Positions 46,333-55,530 of a DNA stretch of 64,000 bases are shown one piece after another. How positions within the stretch are numbered: position 1 is the stretch's first letter; each line of letters starts with the position of its first letter. The translations under genes and the position numbers were made by a program. This DNA comes from Algoriphagus yeomjeoni (GTDB lineage Bacteria > Bacteroidota > Bacteroidia > Cytophagales > Cyclobacteriaceae): positions 124,001 through 188,000 of the forward strand of contig NZ_QLLK01000004.1 in the NCBI RefSeq assembly GCF_003259505.1, read 5' to 3'. The notes beneath the pieces are model-generated. The model saw nothing but the letters and a program-made list of their open reading frames with translations, was not told the origin of the DNA and did no database searches.

Positions 46333-46680
46333 CTAATCTTTGACCCTATAGCCCACTGAAATGATGACATCCAGATTGTAACCATATACTTCAACTTCCT
46401 GTGTTTTCCCTACCATAGCCCCATGCTGAGTGGTTATTCGGAATTTCCGAACAACCACTTTTTCGTCCAACTCGCCTTCTGCAAACACATTCTTGATATG
46501 CTCATTAATGGTTGATTTGGCTTTACCAAAAAGGGTAGCCATTTGGTCTTGGTTAAGCCAAACCGTTTCTTCCTCTAAGCGCACATCGATTTTGATGTTG
46601 CCGTCAGCGTTTTGATAGATCAGGATGTCACTGTTCATAATGGCTTTTTGTTGGGATTCAATAAATTTCATGCTATCCAA
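46333..46680 (-). pseudogene. Truncated RhuM-family gene
   Basis: The 115 residues from about 18 on match the RhuM N-terminal winged-helix region: IYQNADGNIKIDVRLEEETVWLNQDQMA, FGKAKSTINEHIKNVFAEGELDE, YGYNLDVIISVGYRV. The frame then stops after KD, where RhuM proteins (about 330 aa) continue with the Fic-like C-terminal domain. The stop abuts an inverted-repeat tract (46249-46332), suggesting deletion. It overlaps the upstream KAP-like gene by 13 bp. Its start may be the internal ATG giving MNSDILIYQN. Confidence 0.75.
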
Positions 46681-48161
46681 TTCAAATTATATCGTTCTAT
46701 AATTTCAATTGCTTTCTTTGTTAAAATAAATAAGTTTGCAGTTTCAGGTGCTAATTCATTGCCATTTTTAAGAATTTTACAAGTAGTTTCAAATGAAATA
46801 GATGTGCCAGAATGTCTATTCTTTTCTTTAGGAATAATTGACCATTCAATTTTAAAATCTTCAATACCAACAATTCCATTTATCTCCTTATTAATCTCAA
46901 GCTTCCACAAATGATCGGGATATGATAGGATAGGGATAAGAGCATGTAAATAATCAACTTTATAATCTGAATATGGATTATTCTCAATATTTTCCTTCAT
47001 ATCATTTAGCCGTAGTTTAAATTCTTCAAAATCAGATATGATTGATTTTAAGGACTGGTAAACAATTAAAAACCTTAAATCATAAACAGAGACATATCTT
47101 CCATTTATTCTAGGTCCACTCCTGCGTTCTTTAATAATTATTTGTTTTGAAAAAATTTTCAACAGTTTTCTGATAGGTAAGTAACCAGATTTATGAAATG
47201 CAAAAATTAGATAAAGAATATATCTGATATCTATATGATCTTTAAGACTATACAACCGATCTCTCTCATTTGTAGTTGTAAGGATAACAGTTAAGAAAAC
47301 TTCACTTAACTTATCTTCTAATTCCGGAAGAAGATCAAAATGAAAGGTTCCTTCTGAATAAAACTTATCTATATATCCTGAAAAATCAACATCTTGCCCA
47401 TATCGGTTAGAATAGATTTTTCTAATATTATTGATGTCACATACAAGAATTATTTTATCAAAGTCAAATTTGTTTTCAGATGAATCATGATCAAAGTGAG
47501 CGGAAAAAACATTCAATATTCTAAAAATATGATCAGGGTCAATCCTGTCCAAATCATCAATTATTAGGACTGTTTTCTTCTTTGAATCCTTTTCTTTTAT
47601 CTGAGTAGATAATTGACAAATTAACTGAGTGTAAAAATCTTCTTCCTTAACTGATCCTTTTGTTTTATTGATTTCTTCAAGATACTTGATGATTGTTTTT
47701 TCTTGATCACTCTGGTTTCCTTTGTGCTGAATTTCAAATGTTTTATAGAGTTGAATTATCTCTTTAGCTATTTCAGCTACTTGTTTACCTATAACAGGAA
47801 TTTGCCTAACAAATGGCATTATTATGTTTTCAGGATTATTTTGAAGAAAAAAACCAAAAGATATACTCTTTGGAATTGAGACTTTTTCAAACTCAACATC
47901 AAGCCTCAAAAAATTAAAGAGAATATCATATTTAATTAATTCAAAAATATCTTCATTCGAAGCAACTGAGTAATTAATTGGGAAAAGATGAAATACTTGA
48001 TATTCTGATTTATGCCTTTCAAAATAATCTTTAAGGAAGCTTGTTTTTCCAGTACCAAAAGGAGCAGAAAATATAATTCTATGATTATCTATTTGATTAA
48101 GGTGATCACTGAAATTTGATGAACCTCTATCTGTTTTAATCTTAAAGTCTGGTTTTTCCAT
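46668..48161 (-). CDS. KAP-like P-loop NTPase in the R-M locus
   Basis: 497 aa. Walker A SAPFGTGKTSF (G36-T40), Walker B VLIIDDLDRIDPDHIFRIL at about 198-216 with the long insert between A and B that marks KAP NTPases; here the insert is weakly hydrophobic with no clear TM pair. The C-terminal 220 residues are helical and unrecognised. Several KAP ATPases act in phage defence, but none is known to me in this gene order. It lies between hsdS (11 bp) and rhuM (overlap). Confidence 0.72.
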   Translation of the reverse strand: MEKPDFKIKTDRGSSNFSDHLNQIDNHRIIFSAPFGTGKTSFLKDYFERHKSEYQVFHLFPINYSVASNEDIFELIKYDILFNFLRLDVEFEKVSIPKSISFGFFLQNNPENIIMPFVRQIPVIGKQVAEIAKEIIQLYKTFEIQHKGNQSDQEKTIIKYLEEINKTKGSVKEEDFYTQLICQLSTQIKEKDSKKKTVLIIDDLDRIDPDHIFRILNVFSAHFDHDSSENKFDFDKIILVCDINNIRKIYSNRYGQDVDFSGYIDKFYSEGTFHFDLLPELEDKLSEVFLTVILTTTNERDRLYSLKDHIDIRYILYLIFAFHKSGYLPIRKLLKIFSKQIIIKERRSGPRINGRYVSVYDLRFLIVYQSLKSIISDFEEFKLRLNDMKENIENNPYSDYKVDYLHALIPILSYPDHLWKLEINKEINGIVGIEDFKIEWSIIPKEKNRHSGTSISFETTCKILKNGNELAPETANLFILTKKAIEIIERYNLNWIA

Positions 48162-48172
48162 TTTGGTTAGTT

Positions 48173-49531
48173 TTAAGATTTTGAATTATAATTAGCTCTA
48201 TTCTCCGCAACCATTGCCAATTTTTGTTCTGTCCATTCCTCGATCTCCTTCACCCTCACCCTCCCACTAATCAACTCCGGCAATAATCTATCGCGAAGTT
48301 GGGTTAGAGTATCAATATTTTGAAGATTTAATTTTCTTTTTTCAAATAATTGATATGATATTTTTTCATGCTCTAATAAAACTTCCATTCTTGGATGTAA
48401 TAAACTAATTTGTTTAAGGTGCATTGGACCAAAGTTTTTCTGGACACTTCCTGAAGCCCTTGTTTCAAGTTCATATTGCAAATCAGTATTACAATAACCG
48501 TAGATATAGTATTTAGTACTTATACCTTTAATTTCTCGGAATCTAATTACACTTGTATTCAATGAAAGTGGTAAATGCTCTTTCCGCACAAAAGAAAATC
48601 TTCCCAAAGTTCCTGAAGTTGATATCACTATATCATCCTCTTCTAGCTGAAAATGTTTGTATTTACCAAGTGCTTCTTCTCTTGTTAATTTATTTGCAGT
48701 TTCTAATGTTAAATCACCATCCTTAATACATCGGATATTAATAAACTTAATACCATCTTCTTCTTCAGTGTATTGCCAATTTCTTATGCCAGGACCTTCT
48801 AAAAAGTCTACAATTTCAGGAAATGAGACATCCTCCCACCCCTCAGGTATCCACTTCCCAAGCACCTCATTATATTCAAAGGAAGAAGGAAACTTTGTGG
48901 CTAGGGCTGGGTTGGTGCTGATCAGCTTCTTGGAGTCGGCTACGAGCTTTCGCTTCTCGGCTATCGCTTCTAGCTCATCGGGCATAATGTTTCCTGCTGC
49001 CAGTGCATTATCCATCACGGGATCGAAGTCCACAAACCAGCTTTTAAACAGGGCTTGCGCCATGGCTTCCAGCGTTTGGTTTAGCTGCCGATTTAGCTCG
49101 ATCTTCTCATCCAAAGTCCCTAAAATATGGGCTATGGCTTTTTGTTCAGGGAGAGGTGGGATTTTTGAATCTAATAAATGCAGATGATTTCGATTTAATC
49201 CAGGAACTGCAGCTTTGTCTGAGCAACTTTGAAAATCAATTTGTTGCAGAAAGTAATAAATGAATTTTGGGTGATTGCCTTTAAAGTTCTTGACATATAA
49301 GGTTGTGTTTAATGGCCAATACTCTTCATTTACAAAGAATACCTTGCCTATAGTCCCGTATCGTCCTGTTACTACACCTGGTCCTTTTACTTTTGAATCG
49401 GCGTGATAATCAGAAAATCCACCAGAAGATATAACTGGAATCTTTCCGCTTATTCTTAATCTCGCTGGCAAATCATACCCTCTTTTCAATTCCAATATTT
49501 CACCCAGCTTACCTCTAAACCACTCACTCAT
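48173..49531 (-). CDS. hsdS: Type I restriction-modification specificity subunit S
   Basis: 452 aa with two target-recognition domains (about 1-135 and 215-390), each followed by a helical conserved region (LPEQKAIAHILGTLDEKIELNRQLNQTLEAMAQALFKSWFVDFD and the NIDTLTQLRDRLLPELISGRVRV tail). Each half recognises one part of a bipartite site. It overlaps hsdM by 8 bp. The sequence recognised cannot be read from the gene. Confidence 0.95.
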   Translation of the reverse strand: MSEWFRGKLGEILELKRGYDLPARLRISGKIPVISSGGFSDYHADSKVKGPGVVTGRYGTIGKVFFVNEEYWPLNTTLYVKNFKGNHPKFIYYFLQQIDFQSCSDKAAVPGLNRNHLHLLDSKIPPLPEQKAIAHILGTLDEKIELNRQLNQTLEAMAQALFKSWFVDFDPVMDNALAAGNIMPDELEAIAEKRKLVADSKKLISTNPALATKFPSSFEYNEVLGKWIPEGWEDVSFPEIVDFLEGPGIRNWQYTEEEDGIKFINIRCIKDGDLTLETANKLTREEALGKYKHFQLEEDDIVISTSGTLGRFSFVRKEHLPLSLNTSVIRFREIKGISTKYYIYGYCNTDLQYELETRASGSVQKNFGPMHLKQISLLHPRMEVLLEHEKISYQLFEKRKLNLQNIDTLTQLRDRLLPELISGRVRVKEIEEWTEQKLAMVAENRANYNSKS

Positions 49532-51206
49532 ACCCCAATCCCTTTAAATTCTCCAAAATAGCCTGATCCAATGCCTTGGCTTGTTCCAGTTGGCCTTTAA
49601 GAGTGGCGGTAAGTTCGCTCATCTTATCCTCGAAGTGGATGCCATCGTCCTCTTCTTCTGCTACACCCACATAGCGACCGGGAGTCAGGACGTAGTCGTT
49701 GGCTGCGATCTCGGCTAGGCTGGCGGACTTGCAGAAGCCGGGTTGGTCTTGATACCCCTTTTGATCATCTTTAGTAATCGAGGATTTGTCATCCCGAGCA
49801 CTGGAGCTACGTGAGTAGCGTATATCGAGGGAGGCTTCGACTTCGCTCAGCCTGACATCCGCTGAATCGCACGGGATAACGGAGGCGTTACGCCAAGAAT
49901 GATACGTATCCGCGATCGTCGCAATATCTTCTTTGGTCAGTTCCTTCTGCGTGCGGTCGATCATGGTTCCCAGTTGGCGGGCATCGATAAAGAGGGTTTC
50001 CCCTCTTCTATCCCGAAACTGCTTTGACGGATCCTCTGGATGTGGGCGCTGAGCCTTGTTTTTGGTCACAAACCATAGACATACGGGAATCTGCGTGGTA
50101 TAAAACAACTGCCCCGGTAAGGCGATCATGCAGTCTACCATGTCTTTTTCGATCAGTTCCCGACGAATATCGCCTTCCCCGGAGGTATTACTACTCATAG
50201 AACCGTTTGCCAAGACAAAGCCAGCCGTTCCGTTTTCGGATAGTTTGCTCAGCATATGCAGAATCCAGGCGTAGTTGGCATTCCCGGCAGGTGGAGTCGT
50301 AAACCCTGCCCAGCGTGAATCGTCCTCTAGTTCGTTTTTCTCCCGCCATTGGCTCTGGTTGAAGGGCGGATTGGCCATGATGAAATCAGCCTTGAGATCG
50401 GGATGCTGATCTTTGAAAAAGGTATTGGCAGGCACATCGCCCAAGTTGCCCGAGATCCCACGGATGGCGAGGTTCATCTTCGCCAGTTTGTAAGTCACCG
50501 CAGTATATTCCTGTCCGTAGATGGAGATGTCCTTGGTATTGCCCTGATGGCTTTTGACGAATTGCACCGACTGCACAAACATCCCACCCGAACCACAGGC
50601 CGGATCGTAGATCTTGCCCTTGTAGGGTTCCAGCATCTCAGCGATGAGGTTTACGATGGATTTTGGGGTATAGAATTCTCCTCCGCCCTTTCCCTCTGCT
50701 GCCGCAAAGCGACCGAGGAAGTATTCGTAGATCCTGCCGACCACATCTTCCTCTTCATCGCCTACGGTGTCTATATTATTTATGGTATCGAGCAGGGCGG
50801 CGAGCTTGCTAGGATCCAGATTCAGTCGGGAAAAGTAATTGTCGGGAAGTGCACCTTTGAGGGAAGGATTATTTCGCTCGATGGTATGCAGGGCGGTATC
50901 CACGATTAGTGCGATATCATCTTGCTTCGAGTTTTCGATGACATGGCTCCAGCGGCTTTCCGGTGCCAGAAAGAAGACATTCTTCATATTGTAGAATTCC
51001 TTCATCTCCAGGTATTTCTCCTTGCCCTCAGCGATGAGTTCGGCTTTGCGTTCCTCGAATTTATCCGAGGCAAACTTGAGGAAGATCAAGCCTAAAACGA
51101 CGTGTTTGTATTCTGAGCTTTCTACTGTTCCTCTGAGTTTATTGGCCGAATCCCAGAGGGTTTCTTCCATGGACTTTTGATTCTTTTGGGCTGTTTTTTT
51201 AGCCAT
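49524..51206 (-). CDS. hsdM: Type I R-M adenine methyltransferase M, with in-frame insertion
   Basis: N6-adenine methyltransferase subunit. N-terminal helical domain, SAM motif DPACGSGG at 201-208 and catalytic NPPF at 279-282. Residues about 441-484 have no counterpart in normal HsdM, which runs from SWR directly to the Y-D-PGFCKSA block (here 485-495). The extra 132 bp contain a short intergenic-type repeat element (49791-49877). The frame is intact, so the protein may still work. It is the first gene of the locus. Confidence 0.95.
   Translation of the reverse strand: MAKKTAQKNQKSMEETLWDSANKLRGTVESSEYKHVVLGLIFLKFASDKFEERKAELIAEGKEKYLEMKEFYNMKNVFFLAPESRWSHVIENSKQDDIALIVDTALHTIERNNPSLKGALPDNYFSRLNLDPSKLAALLDTINNIDTVGDEEEDVVGRIYEYFLGRFAAAEGKGGGEFYTPKSIVNLIAEMLEPYKGKIYDPACGSGGMFVQSVQFVKSHQGNTKDISIYGQEYTAVTYKLAKMNLAIRGISGNLGDVPANTFFKDQHPDLKADFIMANPPFNQSQWREKNELEDDSRWAGFTTPPAGNANYAWILHMLSKLSENGTAGFVLANGSMSSNTSGEGDIRRELIEKDMVDCMIALPGQLFYTTQIPVCLWFVTKNKAQRPHPEDPSKQFRDRRGETLFIDARQLGTMIDRTQKELTKEDIATIADTYHSWRNASVIPCDSADVRLSEVEASLDIRYSRSSSARDDKSSITKDDQKGYQDQPGFCKSASLAEIAANDYVLTPGRYVGVAEEEDDGIHFEDKMSELTATLKGQLEQAKALDQAILENLKGLGYE
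49791..49877. repeat. Short repeat element inserted in hsdM
   Basis: 87 bp bounded by ATCCCGAGC / GCACGGGAT imperfect terminal inverted repeats. It contains the CTTCGACTTCGCTCAG dispersed repeat (49832-49857) that is also at 23310-23336. Its length is a multiple of three. Confidence 0.65.
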
Positions 51207-52090
51207 TGGATATGGATTGTATTATAGGATTTATCATTGGAATCTGAAATTTCAGGTAAGTCAAAAGTCTGAACTCACATAAAATTGAAAAATTTTCAGA
51301 AGTACTAAGTATTAAAGATATAAAAGTTCGCACCTAAGAAAAGGTTGTTTATAAAATTTTTAAGGTTTCAGAGTAAATAATAGTGTCCAGGTTAAACTAA
51401 ATCCTATTAGGGATTTGTAACCCAAAGCCCTTATTCAAGGAATTTTAAATTCGAAATATACATGCCTCGGATTTTGTCACAGGCCGAAATGAGACTACAT
51501 CTTCACATTGAAATCCGTTTCCAGCCTCCCGCAGACATATTCGTCTCCATAGGATAACTCTGGGCGGGAGGGAAATTGCTCGATTACCTTTTTACCATGG
51601 GTTGCACCCATGGCTATTAATGGTTTGACTACTTCGTAGTCTTGCTTTATTCACCTAACATTTAATTCCTTCTAAGTAGAAACCCATGGCTACAAATATG
51701 CCCCTCCTACGGACCTGCCTTCTACTAACAGGATCAATTTCATTTACCACAATCGCTATTCTTGTAGGCGCGGTGGGAAGACGCAGCAGCGGGCCAGCGT
51801 CCGGCATGTGCGGTGGGAGTCCCGATAGCTATCGGGATGCCACGTCTTGACTTTTTGGTTCTTTTGGGTCAAGCCAAAAGAACGGATAGAAATGAATAAA
51901 AATTGTTTCGTTTTCATCCTCCCTCAGAGGCTTTCATTTCCAGAATATGATATTGGGCGGAAGGGGGATTTTGTGGTCAAACCATTAATAATATTTGAGT
52001 TACCAAGCTATTGCTCCTCTGGAGCAATTATTTAATTCGTTGCGAATCCATAGTGCCCTCCGCGACTTTGCGGTTAAAAAAAACTGATCA
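51207..52090. other. Gene-free region, mostly dispersed repeats
   Basis: 51207-51475 holds nothing recognised apart from the upstream region of hsdM. 51476-51884 is repeat copy 1. 51917-51975 repeats its CCTCCC..GCGG head, and 51996-52085 is a tail module with the palindrome ATTGCTCC-TCT-GGAGCAAT that recurs at 55298-55386. No gene is supported. Confidence 0.6.
51476..51884. repeat. Long dispersed repeat, copy 1
   Basis: Modules in order: CCTCCCGC / GCGGGAGG stem with variable loop; perfect palindrome CCATGGGT-TGC-ACCCATGG (51595-51613); TATTAATGGTTTGACTACTTCG; GC-rich block with GGTGGGAAGACGCAGCAGCG; TCCCGATAG / CTATCGGGA palindrome; hairpin GTTCTTTTG / CAAAAGAAC (51857-51882). Nearly identical to copy 2 (54668-55059), which lacks the TCCCGATAG element. 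Confidence 0.8.
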
Positions 52091-52735
52091 CTACCTCCTA
52101 CCCAAATACTCAGAATCAGAAATCAGCACCTTCTTATTATTCAATGGCCTATGAAACACCAGGTAAACCTCCCATTCCAAGCCCAAATCACTTGGTGAAA
52201 GCGGAACTGATACTTCTAAGTCTTTTCTTCTCCCAACTTCCTGTAGCCAAATATGTCTCTCCTCTTCAGGTTGGTTGAGCAATACACTCACTCGATCACC
52301 TGGACTAGCATTGGCTTCATTTGAATTTGCTAGCCAAGAGATCTTGATCCGCTCCACTTCCCTTATTGCTTTTGCCTCAATTGCTCCCACCAAACTACCC
52401 TTGCTGATTTGTAGGTAAGCGGAATTGATTCTGGGAATTGCCTGATGATTATATCCTTTGGTAGATAAATCAGTATGTGCCCAGTTGACACTGGTCTTCT
52501 GATCCAGAAAGTTTTGGTAACCAAAATCGAGTACCTGTTTCAGAGGTCTTAGGTATGCATTGACCTCTGCCAATCTGTTTCTATATACTTTCTGCAGAGT
52601 AGTTGGATTGGTTTTGTTTTTATGAGGGCCTTTGGGCAAACTCCTCATAATGGTTTTACCATTGAGTTTGTAGAAGGTAAACCCTCCTACTTTTCCTTCT
52701 GGCTGGATAATGCTGGAATCCGAAATAGTAGCCAT
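52091..52735 (-). CDS. DUF6266-like hypothetical protein
   Basis: 214 aa. N-terminal GKVGGFTFYKLNGKTIMRSLP and KTNPTTLQKVYRNRLAEVNAYLRPLK resemble the DUF6266 family, known mainly from Bacteroidota and often found several times per genome. The C-terminal part is beta-rich (VSVLLNQPEEERHIWLQEVGR). No function known. It sits between two copies of the long dispersed repeat. Confidence 0.65.
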   Translation of the reverse strand: MATISDSSIIQPEGKVGGFTFYKLNGKTIMRSLPKGPHKNKTNPTTLQKVYRNRLAEVNAYLRPLKQVLDFGYQNFLDQKTSVNWAHTDLSTKGYNHQAIPRINSAYLQISKGSLVGAIEAKAIREVERIKISWLANSNEANASPGDRVSVLLNQPEEERHIWLQEVGRRKDLEVSVPLSPSDLGLEWEVYLVFHRPLNNKKVLISDSEYLGRR

Positions 52736-52943
52736 AGTGTTTTTGGTTAAAAGTTAAACTACAAGAAAAGTAGTGAAAAGTAAATACTAATCAAATAGTA
52801 AAGCAGCTGATGGTCAGACTATTTACATGGATTATACTTACTTAATTTTTTTAAAACTTATACAAATCTTAAATAAACTCTGTATTAACCCTGTATAAAC
52901 CTCTTATTTTGATTGCAAATCCACTACCTTCTAACAAGACAGA

Positions 52944-53183
52944 CTATTCAGGAGTAGTAACAGTTTTTGCTTTAAACTGCTGCAGATTCTTGCTGACCTG
53001 TGTGGCTAAAAGCTGGAAAAAGTATTGTCTATTGCTGACCTCCAGGTGGGTTTTATCGAGCTGCGAAAGCTCCAGTAACCAACACTGATACATCTCCCAG
53101 AGATAATAGGAAATATCTTCTTCACTGTAATATTCGAATAGTTCCTCTGCGGTATGATCGAAGTTTAAATTCATGATTGGCAA
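52944..53183 (-). CDS. Hypothetical 79-aa protein
   Basis: Acidic, helical protein (FDHTAEELFEYYSEEDISYYLW, then YQCWLLELSQLDKTHLEVSN). No family recognised. It is 48 bp downstream of the 68-aa gene on the same strand. Codon pattern and composition look coding, but support is limited to the open frame and its paired position. Confidence 0.5.
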   Translation of the reverse strand: MPIMNLNFDHTAEELFEYYSEEDISYYLWEMYQCWLLELSQLDKTHLEVSNRQYFFQLLATQVSKNLQQFKAKTVTTPE

Positions 53184-53231
53184 GGTTTAATTTATGGAGT
53201 ATATCATTTCATTCTGCTAAGAAAAAAGCGT

Positions 53232-53438
53232 TTACGGATTAAGTTTCTGAGCTACTTTATATTCCAGCTCTTTCTGTTGATTTGTAAGTATTTGAACTGC
53301 TTGGTATAATTCCTCTTCTGTATCCCAGTCCTTATTCATGGCTGCGATTAGCGAGCGATTGATTTCTAATGCTTGAAGAAGAAATTCAATGATTTGAGAG
53401 GAGTCAGATTCAAGCAATGAAGCAATATTATTGCCCAA
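53232..53438 (-). CDS. Hypothetical 68-aa protein
   Basis: Small helical protein (IIEFLLQALEINRSLIAAMN, EEELYQAVQILTNQQKELEYKVAQ). No family recognised. It is divergent from the XRE regulator (265 bp between starts) and followed by the 79-aa gene; the three may form one unit. Confidence 0.45.
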   Translation of the reverse strand: MGNNIASLLESDSSQIIEFLLQALEINRSLIAAMNKDWDTEEELYQAVQILTNQQKELEYKVAQKLNP

Positions 53439-53702
53439 AGAGATAGATAATAATAAATATCTGAAAGATGCAGATGAAGGATTAATGTCATGGATTTAAC
53501 AGTTGATTCTGATCCAAGTACTTAAATTTCACTGGGATACTATATTCCAGCGTAGGATGATTTATCTTATAAAATGGAATAAACTATTCCGACAGAAAGC
53601 GTCTATTTTACTACTTTTCCTTGTGCCGATGGCAGAAATGAAATAATTTAGTTCAAGGACTCTAAGGAGAATTTCCTAATTTCCCATATCACTAAGAATA
53701 CA

Positions 53703-54125
53703 ATGAACGAAAAGATCCACCACGGTAGAAATATTAAAAGATTCAGGGAAATGATGGGCATCAAGCAGGAAGCCCTTGCCTTTGAACTTGGGGCTGACTG
53801 GTCCCAAAAGAAAATCAGTTTACTTGAGCAAAAAGAAGAAGTGGAAGAAGATCTTCTCCAGCAGGTGGCGGAGATATTAAAGGTTCCTGCTGAGGCGATT
53901 AAGAACTTTAATGAAGAAGCAGTTTTTAATATTATTTCAAATACGTATCATAACGATAGTAAAGATCAATCTACAATAATTGCGAGTTCAGTTAATTACC
54001 AACCTACTTTCAATGCCATCGATAAGTTGGTAGAAGCGTTAGAAGAAAACAAAAAGCTCTATGAGCGACTGCTGGAATCCGAAAGGGAAAAAGTAGAGTT
54101 GCTGAAGAAGATGCTGGATAAATAA
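53703..54125 (+). CDS. XRE-family HTH regulator with C-terminal coiled coil
   Basis: 140 aa. Cro/CI-type HTH at about 8-62 (GRNIKRFREMMGIKQEALAFEL, WSQKKISLLEQKEEV). A Ser/Asn linker follows, then a coiled coil at about 107-140 (KLVEALEENKKLYERLLESE). It is probably a dimeric DNA-binding repressor. Its target may be the divergent 68/79-aa pair. This type is frequent in Bacteroidota genomes next to small genes of unknown role. Confidence 0.8.
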   Translation: MNEKIHHGRNIKRFREMMGIKQEALAFELGADWSQKKISLLEQKEEVEEDLLQQVAEILKVPAEAIKNFNEEAVFNIISNTYHNDSKDQSTIIASSVNYQPTFNAIDKLVEALEENKKLYERLLESEREKVELLKKMLDK

Positions 54126-55530
54126 GAATCAATCTGTCAAGGTTGACATCAATTTGGCCAAAACCCTTTGAATTGATATCTCTATTACCCCGAGTTGCAC
54201 CCGCAGCTCCGCCTCGTCGGACAGGTATTAATGGTTTGACTACTTCGCGAGCATAATAAATCCAGACGTAATTTTGAACCACCAAGGTCAATCATAAAAT
54301 TATACCAAAATCACTTTTGTATGGGCGCGGTGGGAAGACGCAGCAGCGGGCCAGCGTCCAGCATGTGCGGTGGGAGTCCCGATATTCTTTTGCGTCAAAG
54401 CCTGCCCCCCCTAAGCGTAGATTGTATCTACGCTTTTATATTTTTCAGGAATTTGTAATTCCCAGCCTAGACCTATCTGATGCTTTAAAAAATAACAGCA
54501 ATCCGTTTTGGCGAACCACCTTTTCCCGATTGACATCAACCCTACCAAAAATGAAACCTAACGATACCATTTGACTACAAATAGTTGACCTCTCTACGGT
54601 GATTTATTTTTTCTCCCAATGACGTGCTAGAGAACCACAATTAATCCGCTTACTTCGCCTGCGTCTTCACAGGCCGAAACCAGAAATCATCTTAACATTG
54701 AAATCCGTTTCCATCCTCCCGCATGAACATCCGTTTCCAAAAAATGACTTTGAGCGGGAGGGAAATTGCTCGATTACCTTTTTACCATGGGTTGCACCCA
54801 TGGCTATTAATGGTTTGACTACTTCGTTGTCTTGCTTTATTCACCTAACATTTAATTCCTTCTAAGTAGAAACCCATGGCTACAAACATGCCCCTTCTAC
54901 GGACCTGCCTTCTACTAACAGGATCAATTTCATTTACCACAATCGCTATTCTTGTAGGCGCGGTGGGAAGACGCAGCAGCGGGCCAGCGTCCGGCATGTG
55001 CGGTGGGAGCTTTGCTGAGTCTTGACTTTTTGGTTCTTTTGCGTCAAGGCAAAAGAACGAGAGAAAGAAGGTTGGATCTAAATATATGATAATTAATGAG
55101 AAAGAGGTCTGGCCATTAAATTTTTAGCTAGGATAGCTTAAATGAAATCCGTTTCCAGCCTCCCGCAGAAGCTTTAGTTTCCAGAATATGATATTGGGCG
55201 GGAGGGAAATTGCACGATTACCTTTTTACCATGGGTTGCACCCATGGCTATTAATGGTTTGACTACTTCGTAGTCATACTATCCTCATTTATAATCCTTG
55301 AGCTACCAAGTTGTTGCTCCTCTGGAACTGTTATTTAATTCTTTGCGAATCATTCCTTTGTGTGCTTTGCGACTTTGTGGTAAAAAACAACTATCCCGCT
55401 GTTTGCCTAGAATGGTTGAACCACAAAATTTTGACCCATTTTCACAAAATAACTCCCTCCTTTAACGTTCTCTGACCTTTTCCTTTCTTTGGCTGTGAAG
55501 GATTAGTGAAAGTAGACCTCAATCTTTATC
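54126..55530. other. Gene-free region of dispersed repeats (copies 2, 3, 4)
   Basis: 1.4 kb without a supported gene. 54188-54400 is a degenerate copy 3 in which the CCATGGG palindrome is replaced by CTCCGCCTCGTCGGACAGG. 54668-55059 is copy 2. 55144-55276 is a 5' partial copy 4. 55298-55386 is the tail module also at 51996-52085. 55440-55530 leads to the BrkB-like gene stop and holds nothing recognised. Confidence 0.65.
54668..55059. repeat. Long dispersed repeat, copy 2
   Basis: About 390 bp, nearly identical to 51476-51884 in the same orientation, from the CACAGGCCGAAA start to the CAAAAGAACG end. It differs in the loop of the CCTCCCGC stem and lacks the TCCCGATAGCTATCGGGA insert. The pair brackets the DUF6266-like, 79-aa, 68-aa and XRE genes. 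Confidence 0.8.

Noticed and set aside
51207-52090. Possible insertion sequence between hsdM and the DUF6266-like gene
   Set aside because: No transposase frame is present; the DNA consists of non-coding repeat modules.
54010-54574. Open frames over repeat copy 3 (minus 54010-54291, plus 54317-54574)
   Set aside because: They cover dispersed repeat modules and the 3' end of the XRE gene in antisense; the sequence is explained by the repeat.
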